Translations under genes and position numbers: made by a program
Origin: Mycolicibacterium madagascariense
Lineage (GTDB): Bacteria > Actinomycetota > Actinomycetes > Mycobacteriales > Mycobacteriaceae
DNA: 64,000 nucleotides
Reading direction: 5' to 3'
Assembly: GCF_010729665.1 (NCBI RefSeq)
Contig: NZ_AP022610.1
Coordinates: 496,001-560,000, forward strand
The notes under the pieces: generated by a model
Database searches by the model: none
The model's input: the letters and a program-made list of their open reading frames with translations, nothing else
Told to the model about the DNA's origin: nothing
In this document: one piece after another, positions 44,966 to 53,431 of the stretch
Numbering within the stretch: position 1 is the stretch's first letter
Layout of the letters: each line of letters opens with the position of its first letter

Positions 44966-46609
44966 TCATTCTCCGTTCGTCTCGACGAGGTCGTGCAGTT
45001 CCCGCCGGAGGATCTTGCCGGTGCTGCCGCGCGGCAACTCCGTCAGCACCGTGATGGTCCGCGGCACCTTGTAGTTCGCCAGGTTCCCGCGAACGTGATC
45101 CTTCAATCCCTCTACGGTGGTCGACGCACCCTCGTCGAGCACCACGAACGCCACCAGTCGCTGGCCGTAGTCCGCGTCGTCGACCCCGAGCACCGCGGCC
45201 TCGGCGACGTCGGGGTGCGCCACCAACGTCCTCTCCACCTCGATCGGGTAGACGTTCTCCCCGCCGGAGACGATCATCTCGTCGTCGCGGCCCACCACGA
45301 ACAGCCGGCCCGCCGCGTCCAGGTAGCCGACGTCGCCGCTGGACATGTAGTCGTCGTGAAAGTCCTTGGTGGCGCCCGAGGTGTAGCCGTCGAACTGCGT
45401 GGAGTTGCGCACGAAGATCGTGCCGACCTCGCCGGTCGGCAGCTCGCGGCGATCGGCGTCGAGGATGCGAATGTCGGTGCCCTCGGCCGGTCTCCCCGCG
45501 GTGTCGGGGGCGGCCCGCAGATCGGCGGGCGTCGCGGTGGCGATCATGCCCGCCTCGGTGGCGTTGTAGTTGTTGTAGATGACGTCGCCGAACCGGTCCA
45601 TGAACGCCGTCACGACGTCGGGCCGCATCCGCGAACCCGAGGCCGCCGCGAATCGCAGGGAGTGCCCGTCGTAGCGGGCCAGCACGTCGTCGGGGAGATC
45701 CATGATGCGGTCGAACATCACGGGGACGACGCACAATCCGGTCGCGCGGTGGCGGTCGACCAGTTCGAGGGTGGCCTCGGGATCGAACTTGCGCCGCGTC
45801 ACGATCGTGCACGCCATCGAGGCGGCGAACACCAGCTGGGAGAAGCCCCAGGCGTGGAACATCGGCGCGACGACGACGGTGGTCTCCTCCGCGCGCCACG
45901 GCGTGCGGTCCAGAATGCCCTTCAGGGTCATCGGGCTGCCACCGGAATGCGTTGCGCCCTTGGGTGTTCCGGTGGTACCTGACGTGAGCAGGATGATCCG
46001 CGACCGGCTGCCCGAGCGGCGGGGCCGGCGGCCGACGTGCTCGGCGATCATCGTCTCGACGGTGCGCTCGGCCGACCGGCCCGCATCGGTCCACGCGAGG
46101 ATGCGCACGGCGTCGGGCGTCTCGGTGAGCGCCCGGTCGACCGTGGGGGTGAACTCCTCGTCGTAGACGATGGCGAGGGACTTGCCTGCGCCTTCGCGCG
46201 TGACGACCTCAGCGAGCGCGGGCCCGGCGAAGGACGTGTTGAGCAGCAGGACGTCGGCGCCGATGCGGCTCGCGGCGATCAGGCTCTGGACGAACCCGCG
46301 GTGGTTGCGCGCCATGATGGCCACCACGTCGGGTGCGCCCCCGGGAAGCGCCTGCAGAGCGGCGGCGAAGGCGTCGGCCCGCTGGTCGAGCTCGTGCCAG
46401 GTCAGCGTGCCGAGCTCGTCGACGAGCCCGGGCCGGTCGGGGCAGCGCTGGGCCGCGCTCGCGAAACCCGATGTGATGCCCATGTTCTCGCGGACCATGG
46501 CCGCGGCGATGCGGACGTACTTGTCAGGCCGCAGGGGGGCGATGACGCCGGCGCGCGCCATCGTGGTCACCAGGCCGAGCGTGGCGGTCAGCTGGTCGGT
46601 GATTCCCAT
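44966..46609 (-). CDS. fadD12: Fatty-acid--CoA ligase FadD12-like
   Basis: The 547-residue ANL enzyme has the AMP-binding motif LLTSGTTGTPKGATHS, the A5 motif YNNYNATEAGMIATA, the hinge VVGRDDEMIVSGGENVYP and the C-terminal Lys in RGSTGKILRREL. It follows the acyltransferase gene at 7 nt and precedes the lipase, as Rv1427c does. It activates a fatty acid released or used by its neighbours. ATG 46609 gives the usual family start MGITDQL. Confidence 0.9.
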   Translation of the reverse strand: MGITDQLTATLGLVTTMARAGVIAPLRPDKYVRIAAAMVRENMGITSGFASAAQRCPDRPGLVDELGTLTWHELDQRADAFAAALQALPGGAPDVVAIMARNHRGFVQSLIAASRIGADVLLLNTSFAGPALAEVVTREGAGKSLAIVYDEEFTPTVDRALTETPDAVRILAWTDAGRSAERTVETMIAEHVGRRPRRSGSRSRIILLTSGTTGTPKGATHSGGSPMTLKGILDRTPWRAEETTVVVAPMFHAWGFSQLVFAASMACTIVTRRKFDPEATLELVDRHRATGLCVVPVMFDRIMDLPDDVLARYDGHSLRFAAASGSRMRPDVVTAFMDRFGDVIYNNYNATEAGMIATATPADLRAAPDTAGRPAEGTDIRILDADRRELPTGEVGTIFVRNSTQFDGYTSGATKDFHDDYMSSGDVGYLDAAGRLFVVGRDDEMIVSGGENVYPIEVERTLVAHPDVAEAAVLGVDDADYGQRLVAFVVLDEGASTTVEGLKDHVRGNLANYKVPRTITVLTELPRGSTGKILRRELHDLVETNGE

Positions 46610-46616
46610 GCGCGGC

Positions 46617-47435
46617 CTAACCCAGCACGGGAAGTCGTCGGGCCCTTGCCAATTCGTCGAGGGCCCGCTGCATGACGTGGCGGACGTGGGCGTCGACCTC
46701 GTCGACGTCGGGATTCTCCCCGAACTCGGCCACGACGTCGATGGGGGGCAGGGCGCGGGTGACGATCTTGGTCGGCAGGGGCACGTTGACCGGAACGACG
46801 GCCGACAGGCCGAACGGGAAGCCGAAGGAGATGGGCAGGATCTTGACGCGCAAGAGCTTGTCGAGCCGCACGGCCTTGGCCAGCCACTCGCCGCGGGACA
46901 GGAACAGCTGTGCCTCCTGCCCGCCGATGGAGACCATCGGGACGATCGGCACGCCGGCGTTGACGGCCGCCCTGACGTAACCGGTGCGGCCGCCGAAGTC
47001 GATCGTGCCCTCCGCGGCGGTGGGCCGGTACACGTCGTAGTCGCCACCGGGGAAGACCACGACCACACCGCCCGAGCGCAGCGCCTCGTCGGCGTTCTCG
47101 TGGTTGGCGGGGATGAAGCCGGTCTTGCGGAAGAAGTTCGCGGTGGGTCCGGTGAAGATGATGTCGTGGCTCAGCGTGTAGACCGGCCGGTCGTACCCGA
47201 AGCGCTCGTAGAAACCGGTCGCGAACACCGGGACGTCCATGGCGAACAGCCCGCCCGAGTGATTGCCGACGACGAGTGCGCCGCCCGGCGGGAAGTGTTC
47301 GAGGCCATGCACCTCGCTGCGGTGGTACCCCTTGGTCACCGGGCGTATCCAGCCCATCACCCGCTCAGTCAGACCGGGATCCCACTTGGTGACGGCGCTC
47401 GGTGTGGTCTCGGACGGGTCGTCGTCTGCGTTCAC
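46617..47435 (-). CDS. Phospholipid/glycerol acyltransferase (Rv1428c-like)
   Basis: The product is 272 residues. The acyltransferase motif NHSGGLFAMD (NHx4-5D type) and the substrate motif FPGGDYDV are present, then VPIVPMVSIGG. The GTG at 47435 follows a GGGGG tract. It is the first gene of the operon with fadD12 and lipO. A KstR-like palindrome lies about 20-30 nt upstream. It probably acylates a glycerolipid. Confidence 0.85.
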   Translation of the reverse strand: MNADDDPSETTPSAVTKWDPGLTERVMGWIRPVTKGYHRSEVHGLEHFPPGGALVVGNHSGGLFAMDVPVFATGFYERFGYDRPVYTLSHDIIFTGPTANFFRKTGFIPANHENADEALRSGGVVVVFPGGDYDVYRPTAAEGTIDFGGRTGYVRAAVNAGVPIVPMVSIGGQEAQLFLSRGEWLAKAVRLDKLLRVKILPISFGFPFGLSAVVPVNVPLPTKIVTRALPPIDVVAEFGENPDVDEVDAHVRHVMQRALDELARARRLPVLG

Positions 47436-47453
47436 GGGAGCCCCCTGCTGGAG

Positions 47454-47467
47454 TGAAACGTGTTCTA
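47454..47467. promoter_or_regulatory. KstR-like operator
   Basis: TGAAACGTGTTCTA fits the KstR consensus TNNAACNNGTTNNA at every fixed position. It lies 19-32 nt upstream of the GTG of the acyltransferase-fadD12-lipO operon, a plausible place for repression. KstR controls cholesterol and lipid catabolism genes in mycobacteria; regulation here is inferred. Confidence 0.6.
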
Positions 47468-47508
47468 GTTTCAGCGTACCGGCGGGGCTCGGGGCGATGC
47501 AGCCGGGT

Positions 47509-48012
47509 CTAGATCGCCGCGATGAACTCCGAGGTGTAGAACTCCGTGGGGGTTTGGGACGACCCCGAGGGCAGGTCGACGATCACCCAGGCGCCGGTCG
47601 CGCCGGTGGCCACGGGCCCGACGACGGTCGTCGATCCCCCGCCCGCGGCGTCGGTCTGCAAGCCGCCGCTCACCACGCCGGGAGCCCCGGCCGCGCAGCC
47701 GCTCGAGGGCCGCGGCGTCTGGACGATCCGGACGTCGTACCGGGTGTTCGGCCGGGCGGTCGCGATGTCGACGGTGGCCATGACGTTGCCGGCCGTATCG
47801 GTGCCGACGTGCGCGACCGGGCGCGCGTACCCGGGGTTGGGCACCCACTTGAGGTCGGTGAAGTCGCACGCCCGCCATTTGCCCGACAATGGCATGGCGC
47901 TGCTCATCGATGCGGTCTGCATGGTGGCCGGCGACGCCGAGGCCATCGCGGGGGCGCCCAGCGAGGTCGTCAGGACCAGCGCGGCGACTGCCGCCGGCGT
48001 CAATTTGCTCAT
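47509..48012 (-). CDS. Small secreted protein of unknown function
   Basis: The product is 167 residues. A signal peptide ends near residue 27 (AMASASP). The mature part has two cysteines (in WRACDFTDLKW and SGCAAGAP) and a predicted beta-rich fold with ARPNTRYDVRIVQTPRPS. I do not recognise the family. ATG 48012 is the natural start. It is transcribed toward the acyltransferase operon with a 73-bp gap that contains the KstR-like box, so it is probably separate. Confidence 0.75.
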   Translation of the reverse strand: MSKLTPAAVAALVLTTSLGAPAMASASPATMQTASMSSAMPLSGKWRACDFTDLKWVPNPGYARPVAHVGTDTAGNVMATVDIATARPNTRYDVRIVQTPRPSSGCAAGAPGVVSGGLQTDAAGGGSTTVVGPVATGATGAWVIVDLPSGSSQTPTEFYTSEFIAAI

Positions 48013-48090
48013 GGGGTGATGCTGCCGCTCGGCGTACGCGCCGCGCAGTGGCCGGCGTCACACAATGGGTGTGATCTCGAACCCGGACGG

Positions 48091-49098
48091 TCACGCCCCG
48101 ACGATGAGGCTCCACGGGTCGTCGGTCGCCAGCGCCAGTCGGCCCAGCCGCGCGGCGTGCCTTCCGGTGGTGCCGAACTCGTCGGCCCAGCTCCTGGCCC
48201 GCATCGTGGCGAGCCAGAGGTGGTGTTCGGCCGTCACGCCGATGGCGCCGTGCAACTGGTGGGCGATCGTCGTCACCGGGACGACGGCGCGGCCCACCGC
48301 CACCTTGGCCACGGTCACCGCGTAGTCCGCCCGCAGGCCGTCGAAGCCATGGGACTCGGCGGCGGCGATCGCCAAAGCCGTTGCAGCGCGGCTTCTCTCG
48401 ACCTCTCCGAGCATCGTCGCCAACGAATGTTGAACGGCCTGAAGCTTGTTCAGCGGGCGACCGAACTGCACCCGCTCGGCGACGTGGGTCGACGTCAGCT
48501 CGACCGCGGCATCGAAGGCCCCGACGATCTGCACGCACCTGGCCCACGCGCCGCGGCGCATCAGCTCGTCGCCGACGTCGACCGGCAGGCGGACGACATC
48601 GTCGATCGCCACGTCGAAGTCCACGTCACCGCGTGGCTGTCCGGCGAGGTCGTAGCCGGCCGCCGGCGCCGGGTCGAGCACGGCGACGTACGTGGCGTCG
48701 GCCGCCCGCGCGGCCAGCACGACCGGCCCGACGCCCGGCCACGGCACCCCGCACGCGGTGCCGGTGAGCCGTCCGTGGCGCGGTTCGGCGTCGGCGATGG
48801 CGACGGTCAGCGGACCCTCGGCGGGGACCGTCAGCTCGGCCGCGGTCGCCAACCACCCTGCGAGCAGGTCGGTTTCGGCGATCGGCACGGCTGCCGCCCA
48901 GCGGGCCAGCCCTCCCAGGACGACCGCGGACTCCGCGGGACCCGCACCCTGCTCGGTGGTCAACCGCGTCAGCCCGGAACTCTCCAATACGTCCCACAGC
49001 TCGCCGTCGAACGGTTCGGGGAGCGCGTGGTGACCCACCCTCGCATCGAACGATCGCCGGCCGATCTCGTCGACCAGCTCGCGCAGTTCGTCGTTCAC
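48091..49098 (-). CDS. Acyl-CoA dehydrogenase, small subunit of a heteromeric pair
   Basis: The product is 335 residues. The C-terminal ACAD helices are clear (QFGRPLNKLQAVQHSLATMLGEVERSRAATALA, AHQLHGAIGVTAEHHLWLATMRA), but the N-terminal domain is shortened and FAD contacts are reduced. This is typical of the partner subunit in mycobacterial alpha2beta2 steroid ACADs. The GTG overlaps the stop of the larger ACAD gene (GTGA), supporting a complex. The substrate is unknown. Confidence 0.85.
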   Translation of the reverse strand: MNDELRELVDEIGRRSFDARVGHHALPEPFDGELWDVLESSGLTRLTTEQGAGPAESAVVLGGLARWAAAVPIAETDLLAGWLATAAELTVPAEGPLTVAIADAEPRHGRLTGTACGVPWPGVGPVVLAARAADATYVAVLDPAPAAGYDLAGQPRGDVDFDVAIDDVVRLPVDVGDELMRRGAWARCVQIVGAFDAAVELTSTHVAERVQFGRPLNKLQAVQHSLATMLGEVERSRAATALAIAAAESHGFDGLRADYAVTVAKVAVGRAVVPVTTIAHQLHGAIGVTAEHHLWLATMRARSWADEFGTTGRHAARLGRLALATDDPWSLIVGA

Positions 49099-50252
49099 GT
49101 CGCCGCCTTCGCCACGACGCCACGCAGCACCTCGTTGGTGCCGCCCCGCAGCGTGAACAGGGGCGAGTGCACGCGCGCGGTGGCCAGCATCGCCCGCAGG
49201 CGGGCCACGTCCGGTCCGTCGAGCGGGTCGATCAGGTCGGCGGCGATCTCCACGGAGTCCTGCTCGAAACGGGTGCCGAGATCCTTGACCAGCGCCGCCC
49301 TGGTGTTGGCGTCGACTCCGGCCGTCAGCGCCCTCGCCACCGACACCGAGAGCTGCCGCAGCGACACCATCCGCGCGACCAGATCCCCGACGACGGCGGC
49401 CGTCCGATCGTCGACGTCGCGCCGCCGCAGCGCCTGCACCACCTCGAGCAGCAGCGTCGCGGTCGACAGGAAGCGTTCGGGCCCGCTGCGTTCGAAGCCC
49501 AGCTCGGAGGTGACCTGATGCCAACCCGAGCCCACCCCGCCGAGGAGGTCGCCATCGGTCAGCGCGACGTCGTCGAACAGCACCTCGTTGAAGTGGTGGT
49601 CGCCGTTCATCAGCACGATCGGGCTGATCGTGATGCCGGGCCGGTCGGTCGGCACGATGAACTGGCTGAAGCCGGCGTGGCGGTGGTCGGGGTCCAGCGG
49701 GCTGGTGCGGGCCAGCACGACGATCTGGTGCGCGAGGTGCGCCCCGCTGGTCCACACCTTGGTGCCGTTCAGCAGCCAGCCGTCGTCGGTGCGGGTGGCC
49801 CGCGACTGCACCGCGGCCAGATCCGAACCGGCGCCGTGTTCGCTCATGCCGATCGCAGAGAACAGGCGTCCGGCGGCGATCAGCGGCAGCAGCCGCGCGC
49901 GTTGCTCCTCGGTGCCGTAGGCCAGCAGACCGGGTGCCACCTGCCGGTCGGCGATCCAGTGCGCGCCCACCGGTGCGCCGTGGGTGAGCAGTTCCTCGGT
50001 GACCACGTAGCGGTGCAGGTAGCCGGTGCCGTCGGCGGGCGCCCGGCCGCCGTATTCGACGGGGATCGTCAGGCCGATGAAGCCGGCCTCGGCCAGCCGC
50101 CTGCTGAACTCGACGTCCCAGCTGGAGAGCCAACAGTCCACGGCCGGGGTCCACCCGAAGGCCTCGCGGTCGGCCGCCAGGAACTCCCGAACCCCCGACC
50201 GCAGCTTGGCGAGGTCGGCGTCATTGGCGCACAGTGCATCGAATTCGCTCAC
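49095..50252 (-). CDS. Acyl-CoA dehydrogenase, large subunit of a heteromeric pair
   Basis: The product is 385 residues from GTG 50252 (VSEFDALCANDADLAKL). ACAD motifs: LTIPVEYGGRAPADG, IGMSEHGAGSDLAAVQSRATRTDDGW, WTSGAHLAHQIVVLARTSP, and LGFERSGPERFLS, followed by the C-terminal FTLRGGTNEVLRGVVA helix that contacts FAD. It pairs with the overlapping shorter ACAD. Such pairs oxidise steroid or branched acyl-CoAs in mycobacteria. The TetR gene lies upstream on the same strand with a 90-bp gap. Confidence 0.88.
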   Translation of the reverse strand: MSEFDALCANDADLAKLRSGVREFLAADREAFGWTPAVDCWLSSWDVEFSRRLAEAGFIGLTIPVEYGGRAPADGTGYLHRYVVTEELLTHGAPVGAHWIADRQVAPGLLAYGTEEQRARLLPLIAAGRLFSAIGMSEHGAGSDLAAVQSRATRTDDGWLLNGTKVWTSGAHLAHQIVVLARTSPLDPDHRHAGFSQFIVPTDRPGITISPIVLMNGDHHFNEVLFDDVALTDGDLLGGVGSGWHQVTSELGFERSGPERFLSTATLLLEVVQALRRRDVDDRTAAVVGDLVARMVSLRQLSVSVARALTAGVDANTRAALVKDLGTRFEQDSVEIAADLIDPLDGPDVARLRAMLATARVHSPLFTLRGGTNEVLRGVVAKAAT

Positions 50253-50341
50253 TGCCGTCCAACGTACTGCGTGGGCGGCGCCGCACCAACCGGTCGGTCG
50301 AGGTGCGGTGGCAGCCGGCGTGGCCACGGCACGCCCGATGT

Positions 50342-50968
50342 CTACCGATGGGCGCTCGGCACCCCGAAGCGCAGCACGAACTCCCGGGACTTGATCAGAA
50401 ATTCGATTTGCTCGGCGACGTCACGCAAGGGGCCGGCCGTACGGGTCGCGCGGCACAGCACCACGGCGCCCTCCAGGGCGGAAATGCACGTCACGGCCAG
50501 CGAGGCAGCGTCGCCCGCGTCGAAGCCGTCGGCGACGAACGTCTTGGCCAGGGCGTCGCGCCAGCGGGTGAAGATGTCGCCCGCAATGCCGGTCAGCGCG
50601 GGATCGTCGTCCGCGGAACCGATCGCGGCTGCGACCACCGGGCAACCGGCGGCGAAGTCGCTCTCGACGAGCGTGCGCTCCCAGAACGCCACGAACTGAC
50701 GCACCAGCGCCACGCATCCCTGGGCGGCGGCGTCGTCGATGACGGCGGTGATGGACTCACCCGCGTGGCGCAGCGCCTCGGTGAGCAATTGGCTGCGGCC
50801 GTGCGGAAAGTGGTGGTAGACCGATCCGCGCGGCGCGCCACTGCGTTCGAGGACCTCGTCGATCGTGACCCCGGCGGCACCCTTCTCGCGCAGCACCTCG
50901 GCGGCCGTCGCCAGCATGCGTTGCCGCGTCGAACCGGGTCGGTTGGTCAGCTTAGGGCCCACGCCCAT
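50342..50968 (-). CDS. TetR-family regulator
   Basis: The product is 208 residues. The HTH (STRQRMLATAAEVLREKGAAGVTIDEVLERSGAPRGSVYHHFPHG) is at about 12-57, and the ligand domain includes CPVVAAAIGSADDDPALT, as in the YxaF/LmrA-type group. ATG 50968 overlaps the TGA of a short upstream reading frame (TGATG), which suggests coupling; starts at 51001 or 51010 are possible but lack ribosome-binding sites. It probably controls the adjacent ACAD genes and/or the divergent FadE5 paralogue. Confidence 0.85.
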   Translation of the reverse strand: MGVGPKLTNRPGSTRQRMLATAAEVLREKGAAGVTIDEVLERSGAPRGSVYHHFPHGRSQLLTEALRHAGESITAVIDDAAAQGCVALVRQFVAFWERTLVESDFAAGCPVVAAAIGSADDDPALTGIAGDIFTRWRDALAKTFVADGFDAGDAASLAVTCISALEGAVVLCRATRTAGPLRDVAEQIEFLIKSREFVLRFGVPSAHR

Positions 50969-51105
50969 CAGGCGACGGCCCGTCGGTGCCCCGGCCGCCA
51001 TTGACGCCACTGATGCAACCGCGGGCTGTGCCGGAGGACCTCGCGGCGATCCGAGAACGAGCGGGTGAACCGCAGACCAAGGACGTTGACCTCGACCAGC
51101 AACAT
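50968..51105 (-). CDS. Possible 46-residue leader protein upstream of TetR
   Basis: ATG 51105 is preceded by GGGAGG at a 5-nt spacing, the best ribosome-binding site in this neighbourhood. The 46-codon frame (starts MLLVEVNVLGLRFTRSF, ends RPGHRRAVA) is rich in Arg, and its TGA overlaps the TetR ATG. It may be a real small protein or a translational coupler for TetR. No family is recognised. Confidence 0.45.
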   Translation of the reverse strand: MLLVEVNVLGLRFTRSFSDRREVLRHSPRLHQWRQWRPGHRRAVA

Positions 51106-51194
51106 GGGCGCCTCCCTGGCTATGTCATCCAGCATAGAAGCGTGAACCTCATCGGACAACGAATGTATTCCTCATCACATGGCAGCGCTCATAT

Positions 51195-51210
51195 TATGGT
51201 GTCGACCATA
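51195..51210. promoter_or_regulatory. Palindrome between TetR and fadE5-like genes
   Basis: TATGGTGTCGACCATA has 6-bp perfect arms around GTCG. It is next to an A/T-rich TAATAT-like -10 for the leftward TetR transcript and upstream of the rightward TACGCT (51251) region. It is a good candidate TetR operator for both directions. Confidence 0.55.
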
Positions 51211-51289
51211 GGGCGGAATCCGACCAATGGTTGCTGGGGCGCGATCGGACTACGCTGCTAGGCGCGATTCGACGGGAAGGACGCCGCAC

Positions 51290-53125
51290 ATGGGCCACTA
51301 CAGGAGCAATGTCCGCGATCTCGAATTCAATCTGTTCGAGGTGCTCCAACTCGAGAAGGTGCTCGCCAGCGGGGAGTTCGGCGACCTGGACGCGGCGTCG
51401 ATCCACGACATGCTGAACGAGGCGGCGCGGCTGGCCGAGGGGCCGCTCGCGGAATCCTTCGCCGACGCCGACCGCCATCCCCCGACGTTCGACCCGGACA
51501 CCCATGCGGTGACCCTGCCCGAGTCGTTCAAGGCGTCGTTCCGGGCGTGGCAAGAGGGCGAGTGGTTCCGCATCGGGCTGGCCGAGGAGGTCGGCGGCGT
51601 GCCCGCGCCGTCGATGCTGGCGTGGGCCATCAACGAATTCCCGCTCGGCGCCCAGCCCGCCGCGTTCATGTACCTGGCCGGACCGGTATTGGCGAACATC
51701 CTCTACCACCTCGGCAACGAGCAGCAGAGGCATTGGGCCGCGCTGTCGGTCGAGCGCAAGTGGGGCGCCACGATGGTGCTCACCGAGCCCGACGCCGGCT
51801 CCGACGTCGGGGCGGGGCGCACCAAGGCCGTCGAGCAACCCGACGGCACGTGGCACCTCGACGGCGTCAAGCGCTTCATCACCAGCGGCGACTCCGACGA
51901 CCTCTTCGAGAACATCGCCCACATGGTGCTCGCCAGACCGGAGGGGGCGGGCCCCGGCACGAAGGGGCTCTCGCTGTTCCTGGTGCCGAAGTTCCTGCCC
52001 GACCCGCAGACCGGCGAGCCCGGCGAGCGCAACGGCGTCTTCGTCACCGGCGTCGAACACAAGATGGGCCTCAAGGTGTCGGCGACGTGTGAACTGACCT
52101 TCGGTCAGCACGGCACGCCCGCCGTCGGGTGGCTCGTCGGCGATACCCACAACGGCATCGCCCAGATGTTCAAGATCATCGAATACGCGCGAATGATGGT
52201 GGGCACCAAGGCAATCAGCACGCTGTCGACCGGTTACCTGAACGCCCTCGAGTACGCCAAGACCCGCGTCCAGGGCGCCGATCTGACGCAGATGACCGAC
52301 AAGACCGCGCCGCGGGTCACCATCGTGCACCATCCCGACGTGCGGCGCGCCCTGCTGACGCAGAAGGCCTACGCCGAGGGGCTGCGGGCGCTCTACCTGT
52401 ATACCGCTGCGCACCAAGACGTCTCGGCCGCCAGCATCGTGTCGGGTGCCGACGCCGACATGGCCGCGCGGGTCAACGACCTGCTGCTGCCCATCGTGAA
52501 GGGCGTGGGATCCGAACGCGCGTACCAAACCCTGACGGAGTCGCTGCAGACGTTCGGGGGATCCGGCTTCCTGCAGGACTATCCGATCGAGCAGTACATC
52601 CGCGACGCCAAGATCGACTCACTGTACGAGGGCACCACGGCAATTCAGGCGCAGGACTTCTTCTTTCGCAAGATCGCGCGCGACCAGGGCGGCGCCCTCG
52701 CGCACGTCGCGGGTCAGATCCAGGCGTTCCTCGACGTCGATTCGGGCAGAGGCGAACTCGCCGAGTCGCGCCGGCTGCTGGCCGCCGCGCTGGCCGACGT
52801 GCAGTCGATGATCGCCACCATGACCGGCTATCTGATGTCGTCGCAACAGAATTCGCGTGAGCTGTACCGGGTGGGATTGGGCTCGGTGTCGCTGCTGCTC
52901 GCCGTCGGCGACCTCGTCATCGGGTGGTTGCTGCTGCGCGGCGCCGAGATCGCGGCCGACGCCCTCGACGGCGAGGTCACCGAACGGGACCGCGCCTTCT
53001 ACGCAGGCAAGATCGCCGCAGCACGGTTCTTCGCGAAGAGCGTCCTGCCGCGCCTCGGCGCCGACCGCGCCATCCTCGAGTCCATCGACCTCGTGGCGAT
53101 GGATCTCGAGGAAGGCGCGTTCTAA
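51290..53125 (+). CDS. Acyl-CoA dehydrogenase, FadE5 family paralogue
   Basis: The product is 611 residues, the exact length of FadE5 (Rv0244c). Shared blocks include [19 protein letters not shown] at the start, [58 protein letters not shown] and [35 protein letters not shown] with the catalytic EGT Glu. FadE5 oxidises a broad range of acyl-CoAs. ATG 51290 has GGAAGG upstream. It is divergent from a TetR gene across a palindrome and is probably a lineage-specific second copy. Confidence 0.92.
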   Translation: MGHYRSNVRDLEFNLFEVLQLEKVLASGEFGDLDAASIHDMLNEAARLAEGPLAESFADADRHPPTFDPDTHAVTLPESFKASFRAWQEGEWFRIGLAEEVGGVPAPSMLAWAINEFPLGAQPAAFMYLAGPVLANILYHLGNEQQRHWAALSVERKWGATMVLTEPDAGSDVGAGRTKAVEQPDGTWHLDGVKRFITSGDSDDLFENIAHMVLARPEGAGPGTKGLSLFLVPKFLPDPQTGEPGERNGVFVTGVEHKMGLKVSATCELTFGQHGTPAVGWLVGDTHNGIAQMFKIIEYARMMVGTKAISTLSTGYLNALEYAKTRVQGADLTQMTDKTAPRVTIVHHPDVRRALLTQKAYAEGLRALYLYTAAHQDVSAASIVSGADADMAARVNDLLLPIVKGVGSERAYQTLTESLQTFGGSGFLQDYPIEQYIRDAKIDSLYEGTTAIQAQDFFFRKIARDQGGALAHVAGQIQAFLDVDSGRGELAESRRLLAAALADVQSMIATMTGYLMSSQQNSRELYRVGLGSVSLLLAVGDLVIGWLLLRGAEIAADALDGEVTERDRAFYAGKIAAARFFAKSVLPRLGADRAILESIDLVAMDLEEGAF

Positions 53126-53131
53126 CCCGCG

Positions 53132-53353
53132 CTAACCTGCGTGCTCGAGGGCGACCAGTGCCGCGGCGACGGCAAAGTACTTGCTCGAGCCGAGTTGGCG
53201 AACGGTCTTGATGTTGAACGCCTCCTCGAGGTGCTTGGCGTCCGCGTCGGTCACGCCAGCGAGCGCGGCCGGTGAAGCATCGAGGATCTCCCCGAGCGAC
53301 TTGCTCTCGTAGGCCTTGTCGAGCGCCTTTTCCAGATCGACCGATACCGCCAT
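53132..53353 (-). CDS. Small helical protein of unknown function
   Basis: The product is 73 residues with AAGGAG upstream of ATG 53353. It is all-helical and resembles a helix-hairpin-helix repeat (DASPAALAGVTDADAKHLEEAF, then NIKTVRQLGSSKYF). No catalytic motif is seen. It lies downstream of the aldehyde dehydrogenase on the same strand (78-bp gap) and may be part of that transcript. The function is unknown. Confidence 0.75.
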   Translation of the reverse strand: MAVSVDLEKALDKAYESKSLGEILDASPAALAGVTDADAKHLEEAFNIKTVRQLGSSKYFAVAAALVALEHAG

Positions 53354-53431
53354 GGGTAACTCCTTCGCATGTGCTGACAACGGACTGGCGAGGCTAATCA
53401 CCCAAGCTGTCCAGTGGGTGAACGGCAACCG

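Noticed and set aside
48091..50154. A single 687-residue acyl-CoA dehydrogenase fusion
   Set aside because: The first half of that frame is antisense-like low-complexity sequence out of frame with the large ACAD gene; two overlapping genes explain the region.
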